Shown here piece by piece: positions 8,803 to 18,016 of a stretch of 64,000 bases of DNA. The DNA lies in NCBI GenBank assembly GCA_947501615.1, contig CANMWK010000018.1, positions 16,389 to 80,388 on the forward strand, written 5' to 3'. The stretch is from an uncultured Tenacibaculum sp. (GTDB lineage: Bacteria > Bacteroidota > Bacteroidia > Flavobacteriales > Flavobacteriaceae). A model generated the notes under the pieces. It was not told the origin of the DNA. It searched no databases and was given only the letters and a program-made list of their open reading frames with translations. A program made the translations under genes and the position numbers. Position 1 is the stretch's first letter. Every line of letters begins with the position of its first letter.

Positions 8803-11800
8803 TTAATTTCTTTGCTCTATAAACTGTACGTAATCGTTGTTTTTTATAGACATTATATATTTTTTACTTGCTATTTTAATTCTTTGTAAATCCTTTACAT
8901 CTCCAGCAGTATAGAATCCACTTTCTCTAACAGACACAGGTTTAAAATCACCTTTACCATTTCCTTTTAAAAGTAAACCATAACCCGCATCGTTTCTTGG
9001 AGTTTCAACTTCTGAATTGTATAAATTACCAGCTACTAAAGCATCTAAAAATCCGTCTCCATCAAAATCTTCAGTAAGAATTTGATTTATGCTAGATAAT
9101 TGAGCTTCCATTGGAAGTTTTTTTATAATGAACTTTCCATCTTTATTTTCTAAGTAGATACTGGCAAATGATTTTACTTGGTAGTGTAATGAATTTTCTA
9201 AGTTCTTTTTTCCGTAAACATCAATTAATGTTGCTCTTGAAAACTCATCGTAATTCTTGAATTTTTTCTTGATTCCTGGAATTTGTTCTGAAGAACATTG
9301 CCTTCCTCTTACAGGATATTGCTTTCCTTTATTGTAGTAACTTAACACAATATCTGACTTTCGATTTTTATCGAAGTCTTTCATAAAAATGTCGAAAGTT
9401 TCATCTTCGGTCGCTTTATATTTATAGTTCAATCCGTTATTACCAACTATAAAATCAATATCTCCATCTTGATCAAAATCTCCTGAAGCAATACTCCACC
9501 ACCAACCTGTGGTACCTGATAATCCTAGACTTTCTGAAACATCTTCAAATTGTCCTTTATTATTTTTCAGGACTTTTATTCCCATCCACTCACCTACAAT
9601 AAAAATATCTTCCCAACCATCTTTATCAAAATCAATAACCACAGCACTTGTTGCCATTCCTAAATTTTCTAGCATTGGTGCAACTTTTTCAGTTACATTC
9701 GAAAATTTGACTGTAGCGTTTTCTGTATTATTTTCTAAAATAAATGAAGATGTTGGCACTGGATAATTTCCAGGAACTTGACGCCCTAAAACAAGAATAT
9801 CTTTTTTTCCATCTTTATTAAAATCAATTTCATAAGCTTTTGATCCACTAATTTTGATATCTGGAGTCGCATTTGAGCTTTTGAAATCTCCTTTTCCATT
9901 ATTTATATATAAACGATCTTTTAATCTTTTTGAATCTGCTGGAAACTCATAACCTCCACTTACAACATATAAATCTTGATCTCCGTCGTTATCTATATCA
10001 GTAAATAAAGCTCCAGAATCTTCAGAGAATTCTCCATCTTTAAAACTACTATTTTCTTGTGCTGTAAAACCAGTTTCGTTTTGAATGAAAAACTTCGCCT
10101 TTTTACCATACGATCCTCCAACATAAATATCTTCTAAACCATCGTTATTTACATCTGCAACAGCGATAGCCGGACCTAAAGTTGACATTTTATGCGGTAA
10201 TAAAACTTGCGTTTGAAAATCGTCGTGATCGTTTTCCGTATGTTTAATCTGATTTGAAAACTCTTCGTTTGATGTAAATAATCTCTTTTCGTTTATGTAA
10301 TTTTCTTGATCGATTGTTGTAGCTTTTTTCTTAGAAAAAACTAGTGTTTGATTCGATTTAATATTTTTAACTACCTCAGTATTTTTTGCAGCCCAAATTA
10401 CTTTGATACTATCAATTTTAGATGCTTTACCTAAACCGAACAACAATTCTGGAGCTACAGAAGATTGAAAACCTCTTGTTAATGTTAATTCTTGAACCTG
10501 AGTTTGATTCTCTGAATAAACTTTCACCAAAGTATTGAATCCGAAACTATTTTGCTTGTCTCCTTTTAATTGGATTTTAATGAAGTTATTATTTTCTGAA
10601 GCATTGTTTTTGAAAATAGTAGCAACCTCATCAATATTATTAATTACTAAATCAAGATCGCCATCGTTATCTAAATCTCCGTATGCCACTCCGTTTGAAA
10701 AACCTTCATGAACAATTCCCCAATCTTCATTTGCTTTAGAGAATTCTAATCCATTGTGATTTTGAAACATGAAGTTGTCTATTTTTTCACTTGGAATTCT
10801 TTTCGTTTTTTCTAAAAGTGATAAATTATCATATTTTTCATCACCTATTTTATTAAAAAAGTCTTTGTTATTAACTTCTCTTCTTGTTCCGTTAGTAACA
10901 TATAAATCTTTAAATCCATCGTTATTAAAATCAGCAAGTAGCGGAGCCCAACTCCAATCTGTAGAAGAAGTTCCTGTTAATCTCGAAATATTTGAAAACT
11001 TTGGAATTCCGTTTTCAGCATATCCAGAATTCAATTGAAAACAATTATGCATATACTGATAATGAAAACCATATAATAGTGTTTCGTAAAATAATCTCGG
11101 ATTCATACTCGACATATTTGCTTTTTGTCTACGATTATCATCAGAATCCATATCTACTTGAAAAATATCCATAAAACCATCATTGTTCACATCGGCAATG
11201 TCTATTCCCATTCCATAAAAAGCAGTTTGAGAGGTCGCTTTTTTAATCACCTCTTTAAAAGTTCCATCTTGATTATTTAAGTACAGAAAATCAGGAATAC
11301 TATAATCGTTAGAAACGTATAAATCTACCCAACCATCGTTATTAATATCTGAAGCAGTAATTCCTAGGGAGAAACTATAATTTTTTACGCCACTTTCTTC
11401 AGAAACATCAACAAATTTTCCATTATCATTTCTATATAATTTATCTGACTCTTCACTAGTTACATTTTGCATGCGGTGCTTATATACCATATTTGAAGTA
11501 GAAGGATGTGCTCTAGGATAATTTGCGATGTAGGCATCTAAATCTCCATCATTATCATAATCGAAAAAAGTTGCTTGTACAGCATTTCCATTATCTGCTA
11601 AACCATATTCTTCTGCTTTTTCAGTAAATGTATTATTCCCGTTATTGATGAATAATTGATTCTTTTTATGCTCTCCAATACCAGAAACTGCACAATAAAT
11701 ATCTAAATATCCATCAGTATTAATATCTACCATTGTTGTTCCTGAATACCATCTATCGTCACCAGAAATTCCAGCAACTTCAGTGATATCTTCAAAAGAA

Positions 11801-12087
11801 AAATCTCCTTTATTTAAGTATAATTTATTTGAAACTTGATTTCCTGTAAAAAAAACATCTAAAAGTCCATCATTATTTATATCACCAATAGACACACCTC
11901 CACCCATATAAATGGACGTGTATTTAAAGTAATTCAATGCATCTGTTTCTGTTAAGTTATTACTGAAATCAACCTTAGTATTTGTTGATTCTAGTTTTGA
12001 AAACAACTTTGTAGTAACCTTTTTGGTTGTTTTAGATTTACAATTAAAGAGAAAAATAAGTAGTAAAAAACAAAAAATATACCTCAT
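8803..12087 (-). CDS. Large FG-GAP/VCBS-repeat lipoprotein with ASPIC/UnbV-like domain (CRTAC1-like)
   Basis: The protein has about 1094 residues. The ATG at 12087 is preferred to an upstream TTG because it gives a standard lipoprotein signal (MRYIFCFLLLIFLFNC). The body has many FG-GAP blades with Ca-binding D-x-N/D-x-D-G loops (for example DINNDGLLD and DYDNDGDLD). They form two beta-propeller blocks around an ASPIC/UnbV-like segment near residues 500-590 (FGFNTLVKVY, SSVAPELLFGLGKA). Family members are secreted or surface proteins of uncertain role. It is placed between SusD and the lactonase, where surface glycan-binding proteins of PULs often sit, so glycan binding or an unknown oxidative role are both possible. 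No catalytic motif is recognised. Confidence 0.85.
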   Translation of the reverse strand: MRYIFCFLLLIFLFNCKSKTTKKVTTKLFSKLESTNTKVDFSNNLTETDALNYFKYTSIYMGGGVSIGDINNDGLLDVFFTGNQVSNKLYLNKGDFSFEDITEVAGISGDDRWYSGTTMVDINTDGYLDIYCAVSGIGEHKKNQLFINNGNNTFTEKAEEYGLADNGNAVQATFFDYDNDGDLDAYIANYPRAHPSTSNMVYKHRMQNVTSEESDKLYRNDNGKFVDVSEESGVKNYSFSLGITASDINNDGWVDLYVSNDYSIPDFLYLNNQDGTFKEVIKKATSQTAFYGMGIDIADVNNDGFMDIFQVDMDSDDNRRQKANMSSMNPRLFYETLLYGFHYQYMHNCFQLNSGYAENGIPKFSNISRLTGTSSTDWSWAPLLADFNNDGFKDLYVTNGTRREVNNKDFFNKIGDEKYDNLSLLEKTKRIPSEKIDNFMFQNHNGLEFSKANEDWGIVHEGFSNGVAYGDLDNDGDLDLVINNIDEVATIFKNNASENNNFIKIQLKGDKQNSFGFNTLVKVYSENQTQVQELTLTRGFQSSVAPELLFGLGKASKIDSIKVIWAAKNTEVVKNIKSNQTLVFSKKKATTIDQENYINEKRLFTSNEEFSNQIKHTENDHDDFQTQVLLPHKMSTLGPAIAVADVNNDGLEDIYVGGSYGKKAKFFIQNETGFTAQENSSFKDGEFSEDSGALFTDIDNDGDQDLYVVSGGYEFPADSKRLKDRLYINNGKGDFKSSNATPDIKISGSKAYEIDFNKDGKKDILVLGRQVPGNYPVPTSSFILENNTENATVKFSNVTEKVAPMLENLGMATSAVVIDFDKDGWEDIFIVGEWMGIKVLKNNKGQFEDVSESLGLSGTTGWWWSIASGDFDQDGDIDFIVGNNGLNYKYKATEDETFDIFMKDFDKNRKSDIVLSYYNKGKQYPVRGRQCSSEQIPGIKKKFKNYDEFSRATLIDVYGKKNLENSLHYQVKSFASIYLENKDGKFIIKKLPMEAQLSSINQILTEDFDGDGFLDALVAGNLYNSEVETPRNDAGYGLLLKGNGKGDFKPVSVRESGFYTAGDVKDLQRIKIASKKYIMSIKNNDYVQFIEQRN

Positions 12088-12110
12088 AAAGAGCAAGTAA
12101 ATAAATTAAT

Positions 12111-12138
12111 AAAGCAGCATGAAAAATCATACTGCTTT
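12111..12138 (-). terminator. Hairpin in the SusD to FG-GAP gap, possible attenuator
   Basis: Arms AAAGCAG (12111-12117) and CTGCTTT (12132-12138) are perfect complements, with a further short ATGA/TCAT stem inside. On the minus strand the hairpin is followed by a T-rich stretch. It sits in the only sizeable gap (about 105 bases) inside the operon, just after SusD. It may lower expression of the downstream enzyme genes relative to SusC/D. Confidence 0.5.
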
Positions 12139-12192
12139 ACTAAGTTTAGATTATTAATTCAAATACAATCTACAGCTGATATTTTACATGAA

Positions 12193-13731
12193 TTAGTATC
12201 CTGCATTCTGATCCGAATCACTTAATTCATTATTTTTATCAATTTCAGTTTGAGGAATAGGGAATAAATCATTTTTAGATGTATACCCTGTTCCAGCTAA
12301 TTCTGTAGCAGCTCTATTCCATCTTACTAAATCCCAAAAACGTTGACCTTCATGAGCTAACTCTAAAAACTTCTCGTTAACAATAGCATCAAATAAGTCA
12401 CCACCAGTAGTTGTAGCAGCGATATCTGCTAAACCAGCTCTTTGTCTGACTTTATTTAATTCTGTTCTTGCAGCAGGATCGTTTCCTGATTGGTTATAAG
12501 CTTCAGCAGCTAACAATAATACTTCTGCATATCTAAATAAACGGAAATTCGTTGTATAATTTAATTCACGTACACCATCAGAACTAGTATCTTCTGCTCT
12601 TGTAGCATATTTTAAACGGATTGCTCCTTCGTAGTCCCAGATAGTACCTCCTGGAGCTTTAGTAGGGTCTACAGCCCCACCAGCCGCAACCAACTCAGAT
12701 TCAGTCAATAATGTAGCTCCCTTTCTAACAACATCTCCACTGGCATCGAATGCATTTGCTAATTTACTAGTTGGTAAGTTGAAACCCCATCCATTTAATA
12801 ATCCTACAGAATTTACATTAAAAATTTCATCACCTCTTGGTCCCATTAACTGGATATGTAAGTTACTTTCGTTTCTTCCTCCCCAAGCTATATTACCCCA
12901 ATCTCTTCCTGTCGTTGAAATATAACCTAACTCCAATAATGACTCTTTACCAAACTCACTAGCTTCTGTCCACACATCCTTAGGAGTAGCTTCCAAATCA
13001 TGTGCTGGATCATTAATTACAGCTTCAAAAAATGGAATTGCTTGACTGTAATTTCCTTCAAAAACCAAAACTTTACCCATTAAAGCTTCTGCAGCTCCTT
13101 TAGAAACTCTAAAATTCTGCGACACTGCCGATTTAGAAGGTAAAAATTGAATAGCATCTGTTAAATCCGCTTTCACCTGTGCGTAGATGTCACTACGTGG
13201 AGATTTAGGACTTGAAAAATCTTCAGCAGCAGTAGGCAACTTCAATCGTAAAGGTACATCACCAAACATGGTAGTTAACTCGAAATAACACCAAGCTCTA
13301 AAGAATTTAGCTTCAGCACTTGCTCTATCTTTGTTAGTTAAAGTACTAGTTTCTAAATTTTCTATTACCAAATTAGATAATGCAATAGTTCTGTAGTGTA
13401 AATCCCAAACACTTCGTATTGATGAATTTGATGTAGAGACATTTGTATAATCATCAATATCTTGTAATTGTTGTTGGTCTGCAGGATTTCCACCTGCAGC
13501 ATTGGCATCATCTCCAGGTAATAATTTCACTAAAAATGCACTATGCCAATCTCTTGCATAATTAAACTGCATTAAATCATATATTCCTATAATAGCTTGT
13601 TCAACATTTTCCTCTTCCAAGAAAAAAGTATTAAGATCTTGTACATTTTCTGGAGGATTAGTTGTAAAATCCTCACTACATGCAATAATTCCTAAGCAAA
13701 TAAATGCTAATCCAAAAATTATTTTTTTCAT
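12193..13731 (-). CDS. susD: SusD-like outer-membrane glycan-binding lipoprotein
   Basis: The protein has 512 residues with a lipoprotein signal ending at Cys18 (GIIAC). It carries the SusD/RagB layout: an N-terminal Ser/Asn-rich TPR-like helical part (RAWCYFELTTMFGDVPL) and the conserved C-terminal block FLELAHEGQRFWDLVRW followed by LFPIPQTEIDKN. SusD proteins lid the SusC transporter and bind oligosaccharides at the cell surface. It is 26 bases downstream of its SusC partner. Ligand specificity cannot be read from sequence. Confidence 0.95.
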   Translation of the reverse strand: MKKIIFGLAFICLGIIACSEDFTTNPPENVQDLNTFFLEEENVEQAIIGIYDLMQFNYARDWHSAFLVKLLPGDDANAAGGNPADQQQLQDIDDYTNVSTSNSSIRSVWDLHYRTIALSNLVIENLETSTLTNKDRASAEAKFFRAWCYFELTTMFGDVPLRLKLPTAAEDFSSPKSPRSDIYAQVKADLTDAIQFLPSKSAVSQNFRVSKGAAEALMGKVLVFEGNYSQAIPFFEAVINDPAHDLEATPKDVWTEASEFGKESLLELGYISTTGRDWGNIAWGGRNESNLHIQLMGPRGDEIFNVNSVGLLNGWGFNLPTSKLANAFDASGDVVRKGATLLTESELVAAGGAVDPTKAPGGTIWDYEGAIRLKYATRAEDTSSDGVRELNYTTNFRLFRYAEVLLLAAEAYNQSGNDPAARTELNKVRQRAGLADIAATTTGGDLFDAIVNEKFLELAHEGQRFWDLVRWNRAATELAGTGYTSKNDLFPIPQTEIDKNNELSDSDQNAGY

Positions 13732-13757
13732 TTAATTAATTTGTTTGTTTAAAATGA

Positions 13758-16700
13758 TTAAAAGTTAACTGAAAATCCAAAAAGCGCTCTCGCAGCAGTT
13801 GGATAAAAACCTCTATCTACACCTGTATCATCAAATCTGAAGTTTCCAACTTCAGGATCTAAACCGTTATATTTTGTAAACGTAAAATAGTCATCTAAAG
13901 ATACGTAAAGTCTAACTCTATTCATACGTAATCTATTTGTAAAACTTTCTGGTAATGTGTAACCTAATTGAATTTGTTTAATTCTCATAAAAGATCCATC
14001 TTCTACAACTAGGTCTGTATCATAAGAATCTAACACTGGTTGTCCTGGCGCTGGGAATGTAGCATCTGTATCTCCAGGCCCTGTCCATCTTCCAGTAAAA
14101 AACTGAACTGGTTTATTTGTTAATGGTCTTGAAGGTTGGTGATATGTAGCAATAATCTCATTTCCTAATGTCCCTTGGAATTGTACATTAAAATCAAATC
14201 CTTTATATCCTAATCGAACATTCCCTCCAAATAAAATATCTGGATGAGGAGAACCTATAAAGGTTTTGTCAGCATTATTAATTATATTATCACCATTAGT
14301 ATCTACTTTAACAACCTCTCCCGTAGCTGGATCTATACCGTTAGTTTCGAAACCATAAAAATACCAAGCTGGGAAACCTTCAGAAAACCTAGTCACACGG
14401 TCATCATTCTGTGGAGCTCTAGCACCTAATAAAGCTGCGCCTGGAGGTAAAAACTTAATTTCTGTTACTTCGTTATCTAAAGTAGATAAGTTTGCATTAA
14501 TTTGGTAACTAAAACCACCATCAGTAGTATCTGAATATCCTACCTCAAATTCTAAACCTTTATTAACAATAGTACCGGCATTAAATGCTGCAAAAGGGAA
14601 TCCTGCTGAACCTGGAGTAATTAAATCCCCATTATTAATAATCAAATCTCTAGTGGTTTTTTGATAATAGTCTGCTGAGAAATTGAATCGATTATCAAAT
14701 GCTCTTACATCCACTCCAAAACCTAATTGTTCAGAAGTTTCCCAAACTAACTCAGGATTTCCAATACTTGTAATTTGAGCTCCAATATTTCCAAGATAAC
14801 TCAACGTAACACCGTTATCCTCTGTAGTTACAGCTGTAATTCCTGAACCTACTGGTAATCCAGATTTATTACCATTTTGTCCCCAACTACCTCTAACTTT
14901 AAGATAATCTACTGCAAAATCATCAGCCCAAAAATCTTCTTTAGAAATTACCCAACCAGCAGAAAATGAAGGAAAAACAGCAGATTTTCTACTTCCTAAA
15001 AATTTATCTGACTTATCACTTCTTACTGTAGCTTCAAATAAGTACTTCTCATTAAAATCGTATGATAACCTTCCATACATAGAAACTAAATTATCTCTAA
15101 AAGCTCTATTAATTGGTGAATTTGGATCTAATGTAAACGCATTCGGATTACTTACAGGAGCTGATGAAAGTCTTGTTGTAAACGTAGGTCTTCTACTTTC
15201 TTCAGCTGAAAACCCTGCCAATACTTTAAAGTTATGACCATCAAAAGATTTTTCATAAGAAGCAAAATTTTCCCATAACCATCTATTAAAAGTTACTCTT
15301 GACTCTGATCTTGTAAACTCTGTATTAGCCGCTTCAGCAGCAACATAATATGCTCCTGTATTTGTAGCATTTAAAAACAAATTTTGCTCTACACCATATC
15401 TAGTAGTAAAATTTAAACCTTCAATTATTTTAGCTTTTAAATATAAAGTAGATAAAAATTGACTTGTGCTTCCTGTATTTTGTTGAATTCCGTTTGAAAA
15501 AGCAACAGGGTTTAGAACTTCTCCTGTTGAATATGTTGGATAACCGTAAACATTACCATCTTTATCTCTTAATACAGGCACTCCATTATCTCTAGACCTA
15601 TCAAAAACACTCGCTGGAACACCATTAACATCATATGTTACAGGTGTTAAAGGATCTATAATCAACATGTTTTGTATCACCCCTCTTGTATCACTATTCT
15701 CAGAAATACCTCTTCTTTTTATAAATGCTGCGTTAGCATTACCTCCTGCTTCTAACCACTTTGTTATATCAGTTTTAATATTTAAACGCATTGAGTTTCT
15801 TTGAAAGTTAGAGTTATCTCCACCTACTATACCGTCTTGCCCTGTGTGTCCAACTGAAAAATAATATGAAGTACTTTCTGTAGCACCAGACATACTAAAA
15901 TCATAACGTTGCATAAATGCAGGATCAAAAGTCTCTTCAATCCAGTCTGTATCTATTCCATTATCTACTACAGAAGTATTACCTCCTTCATTCATATAGG
16001 TAACAAATTGTTCTGCATTCATTAATTGCATATCGGTATTTAAAAACTGTACTCCCAACTGAGAACTAAAAGAAAATTGAGGTCCTCCAATTCTACCTTT
16101 TTTAGTAGTAACAATTACCACTCCATTAGCACCTTCAGTACCATAAATAGCAGCAGATGCAGCATCTTTTAACACTTCTATATTAGAAATATCAGAAGGT
16201 GCAATGTTATCTAAAGTCGTAACTTTCATACCATCTACAATAAATAGAGGATTAGAAGTTCCACTAGAACCTGTACCTCTAATTCTAATTTTTGTTTGCG
16301 CTCCAGGAGACCCAGAAGATGACGAAACGGTAACCCCAGAAGTTCGTCCTTGTAAAACTTGATCTACTCTTTGATTAGACACACTTTTAATGTCTTTACT
16401 GTTTATACTCGAAATAGCTCCAGTTACTAAACTCTTCTTTTTAGTTCCATATCCAACAACTACTACTTCCTCTAATGTACTTGTATCTTCTTCTAAAGTT
16501 ACATTAATAGTTGTTCTTCCAGAAACAGCTACTTCGATAGTTTTATATCCTACATAACTAAAAATTAAAACATCATTAGATTTTACATTAGTTAAAGAAT
16601 ATTTACCATCAAAATCTGTTTCAGTTCCTCGAGTAGTACCTTTAACAATTACATTAACTCCAGGCAGTGGTCCCGAATCGTCGGACACAACTCCATTTAC

Positions 16701-16775
16701 ATTTTGTGCATTTAGGCTAAAAACAGACGTTAACATAAATGCTAGTAAGAAAAATAAAAAAGAATTTTTTTTCAT
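13758..16775 (-). CDS. susC: SusC-like TonB-dependent outer-membrane transporter (PUL 1)
   Basis: The start at 16775 is chosen because it gives a clean signal peptide (MKKNSFLFFLLAFMLTSVFSLNAQ). A further upstream ATG at 16796 would add seven residues. The mature protein begins with a carboxypeptidase-like CarboxypepD_reg domain (NGVVSDDSGPLPGVNVIVKG), then the SusC signature LEEVVVVGYGT, a plug (RVDQVLQGRTSGV, LFIVDGM, GANGVVIVTTKKG) and a long 22-strand barrel ending in an aromatic C-terminus (FGFSVNF). It imports oligosaccharides with energy from TonB/ExbBD. It heads the minus-strand operon and is divergent from the AraC gene. Confidence 0.95.
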   Translation of the reverse strand: MKKNSFLFFLLAFMLTSVFSLNAQNVNGVVSDDSGPLPGVNVIVKGTTRGTETDFDGKYSLTNVKSNDVLIFSYVGYKTIEVAVSGRTTINVTLEEDTSTLEEVVVVGYGTKKKSLVTGAISSINSKDIKSVSNQRVDQVLQGRTSGVTVSSSSGSPGAQTKIRIRGTGSSGTSNPLFIVDGMKVTTLDNIAPSDISNIEVLKDAASAAIYGTEGANGVVIVTTKKGRIGGPQFSFSSQLGVQFLNTDMQLMNAEQFVTYMNEGGNTSVVDNGIDTDWIEETFDPAFMQRYDFSMSGATESTSYYFSVGHTGQDGIVGGDNSNFQRNSMRLNIKTDITKWLEAGGNANAAFIKRRGISENSDTRGVIQNMLIIDPLTPVTYDVNGVPASVFDRSRDNGVPVLRDKDGNVYGYPTYSTGEVLNPVAFSNGIQQNTGSTSQFLSTLYLKAKIIEGLNFTTRYGVEQNLFLNATNTGAYYVAAEAANTEFTRSESRVTFNRWLWENFASYEKSFDGHNFKVLAGFSAEESRRPTFTTRLSSAPVSNPNAFTLDPNSPINRAFRDNLVSMYGRLSYDFNEKYLFEATVRSDKSDKFLGSRKSAVFPSFSAGWVISKEDFWADDFAVDYLKVRGSWGQNGNKSGLPVGSGITAVTTEDNGVTLSYLGNIGAQITSIGNPELVWETSEQLGFGVDVRAFDNRFNFSADYYQKTTRDLIINNGDLITPGSAGFPFAAFNAGTIVNKGLEFEVGYSDTTDGGFSYQINANLSTLDNEVTEIKFLPPGAALLGARAPQNDDRVTRFSEGFPAWYFYGFETNGIDPATGEVVKVDTNGDNIINNADKTFIGSPHPDILFGGNVRLGYKGFDFNVQFQGTLGNEIIATYHQPSRPLTNKPVQFFTGRWTGPGDTDATFPAPGQPVLDSYDTDLVVEDGSFMRIKQIQLGYTLPESFTNRLRMNRVRLYVSLDDYFTFTKYNGLDPEVGNFRFDDTGVDRGFYPTAARALFGFSVNF

Positions 16776-16888
16776 ATTGATAAGTAATTTGGTCATTTTT
16801 TAATCAAAAAGCAATTTCAAAACACCTTATTTAAGATTATATTAAAATATTTTGATACGCTTTTGGCTACAAAATTTATTGTTTAACA

Positions 16889-16896
16889 CAAAAGTA
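16889..16896 (-). promoter_or_regulatory. Candidate -7 box for the SusC1 operon
   Basis: The minus strand reads TACTTTTG, an exact TAnnTTTG Bacteroidota -7 element, about 114 bases upstream of the SusC start. No convincing -33 TTG is seen at the usual distance. Confidence 0.4.
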
Positions 16897-16902
16897 TATC
16901 CA

Positions 16903-16923
16903 ATATTAACTAAACGTTAATAT
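16903..16923. promoter_or_regulatory. Perfect 8-bp inverted repeat, candidate operator
   Basis: ATATTAAC (16903-16910) and GTTAATAT (16916-16923) are perfect complements with a 5-base spacer. The palindrome lies between the two opposed -7 boxes of the divergent SusC and AraC genes and touches the AraC-side box. A dimeric regulator binding here could control both directions. AT-rich background makes chance possible. Confidence 0.4.
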
Positions 16924-16930
16924 AATTTTG
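16923..16930 (+). promoter_or_regulatory. Candidate -7 box for the AraC gene
   Basis: The sequence TAATTTTG matches TAnnTTTG and lies about 80 bases upstream of the AraC start codon at 17010. It overlaps the right arm of the palindrome by one base. A -33 element is not evident. Confidence 0.4.
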
Positions 16931-17009
16931 TCATTCATTAATAATTTTTTAATATTATTGACCCATAAAAAATACAAACATCACAAAAACAACCCTAATT
17001 TTTTACAAT

Positions 17010-17882
17010 ATGAACAAAAACATACATAGAGAGATCACGCAATTATCTCCATCAGATAGCTTTTTAGTGTACTATAGAATCAAAGATGATTTTGACTTTC
17101 CAATCCATTTCCACCCTGAATACGAACTTAATTTCATTCATAAAGGCAGTGGAGTACGAAGAGTAATAGGAGACCACATAGGAGAAATAAGTGATTATGA
17201 GCTTATTCTTGTAGGTCCTAATTTACCTCATTGCTGGGAACTACACAAATGCAAAACACACGATATTCATGAGATAACAATACATATACACAACGACTTA
17301 CTTGATGAAAAACTTTTATCAAGAAGAGTTTTTAAATCTGTAAGAGACATGTTAAACCGTTCGATTCATGGTATATCTTTTTCTGAAAAGACAATTAAAG
17401 AAATTATGCCAAGGCTTTATGAATTACCAAAAACTTCAGGTATTGATTATTTTTTAGAGTTTATTTCTATTTTACATGATCTATCAATTTCCAGAAACCA
17501 AAAACTACTATCTACCTCTTTTTCAAACTACAACGATTTTGAGAATAGTGAAAAAATAAAAAAGGTATACGAATACATACAAAACAACTTTAGCAGAAAA
17601 ATTTCATTAGATGAAATTTCTGAACTTGTTAACATGACCCCTGTTTCATTTAATCGATTCATAAAAAAACGTACAGGAAAAACCTTTGTTTCATACATTA
17701 ACAACACCAGAGTAAGTTACGCAAGTAGACTACTCTTAGAAACAGATTTAAGCGTTGGTGAAATTGCTTATAAGTGCGGTTTTAACAATCTAGCTAACTT
17801 CAATAGGATGTTCAAAAAAATCAAAAACAACACTCCTAGCGAATTTAGATCTGAATTTAACGGTATACAAAAAGTACTTTAA
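17010..17882 (+). CDS. AraC-family transcriptional regulator with cupin sensor domain
   Basis: The 290-residue protein has an N-terminal cupin fold (FPIHFHPEYELNFIHKG then LVGPNLPHCW) and a C-terminal double helix-turn-helix (about 185-285) with the AraC signature (DLSVGEIAYKCGFNNLANFNRMFKKIKNNTPSEFR). It likely senses a PUL-derived sugar in the cytoplasm and activates the divergent SusC operon and the GH3 gene behind it. It resembles the second AraC protein at 46562-47422 over its full length, so the two are paralogues serving the two PULs. Confidence 0.92.
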   Translation: MNKNIHREITQLSPSDSFLVYYRIKDDFDFPIHFHPEYELNFIHKGSGVRRVIGDHIGEISDYELILVGPNLPHCWELHKCKTHDIHEITIHIHNDLLDEKLLSRRVFKSVRDMLNRSIHGISFSEKTIKEIMPRLYELPKTSGIDYFLEFISILHDLSISRNQKLLSTSFSNYNDFENSEKIKKVYEYIQNNFSRKISLDEISELVNMTPVSFNRFIKKRTGKTFVSYINNTRVSYASRLLLETDLSVGEIAYKCGFNNLANFNRMFKKIKNNTPSEFRSEFNGIQKVL

Positions 17883-17914
17883 TACTTTTTTGTCAATTTT
17901 ATGACCTAAAAAAA

Positions 17915-17953
17915 TCAAATAGTTAAAAAAAATACCATATTTTGACTATTTGA
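17915..17953. repeat. 9-bp inverted repeat in the GH3 leader region
   Basis: TCAAATAGT (17915-17923) pairs perfectly with ACTATTTGA (17945-17953) across a 21-base loop. It lies between the AraC stop and the GH3 start at 18017. It has no T-run, so it looks more like a regulator site or leader structure than a terminator. Confidence 0.4.
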
Positions 17954-18016
17954 GTAAATGATTTAACATTTTTCTACTTTAATTTTACATCACTTTTCTA
18001 AAACTATAGATTACAC

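Noticed and set aside
12088..12096. TTG start of the large FG-GAP protein
   Set aside because: The ATG at 12087 gives a clean lipoprotein signal peptide.
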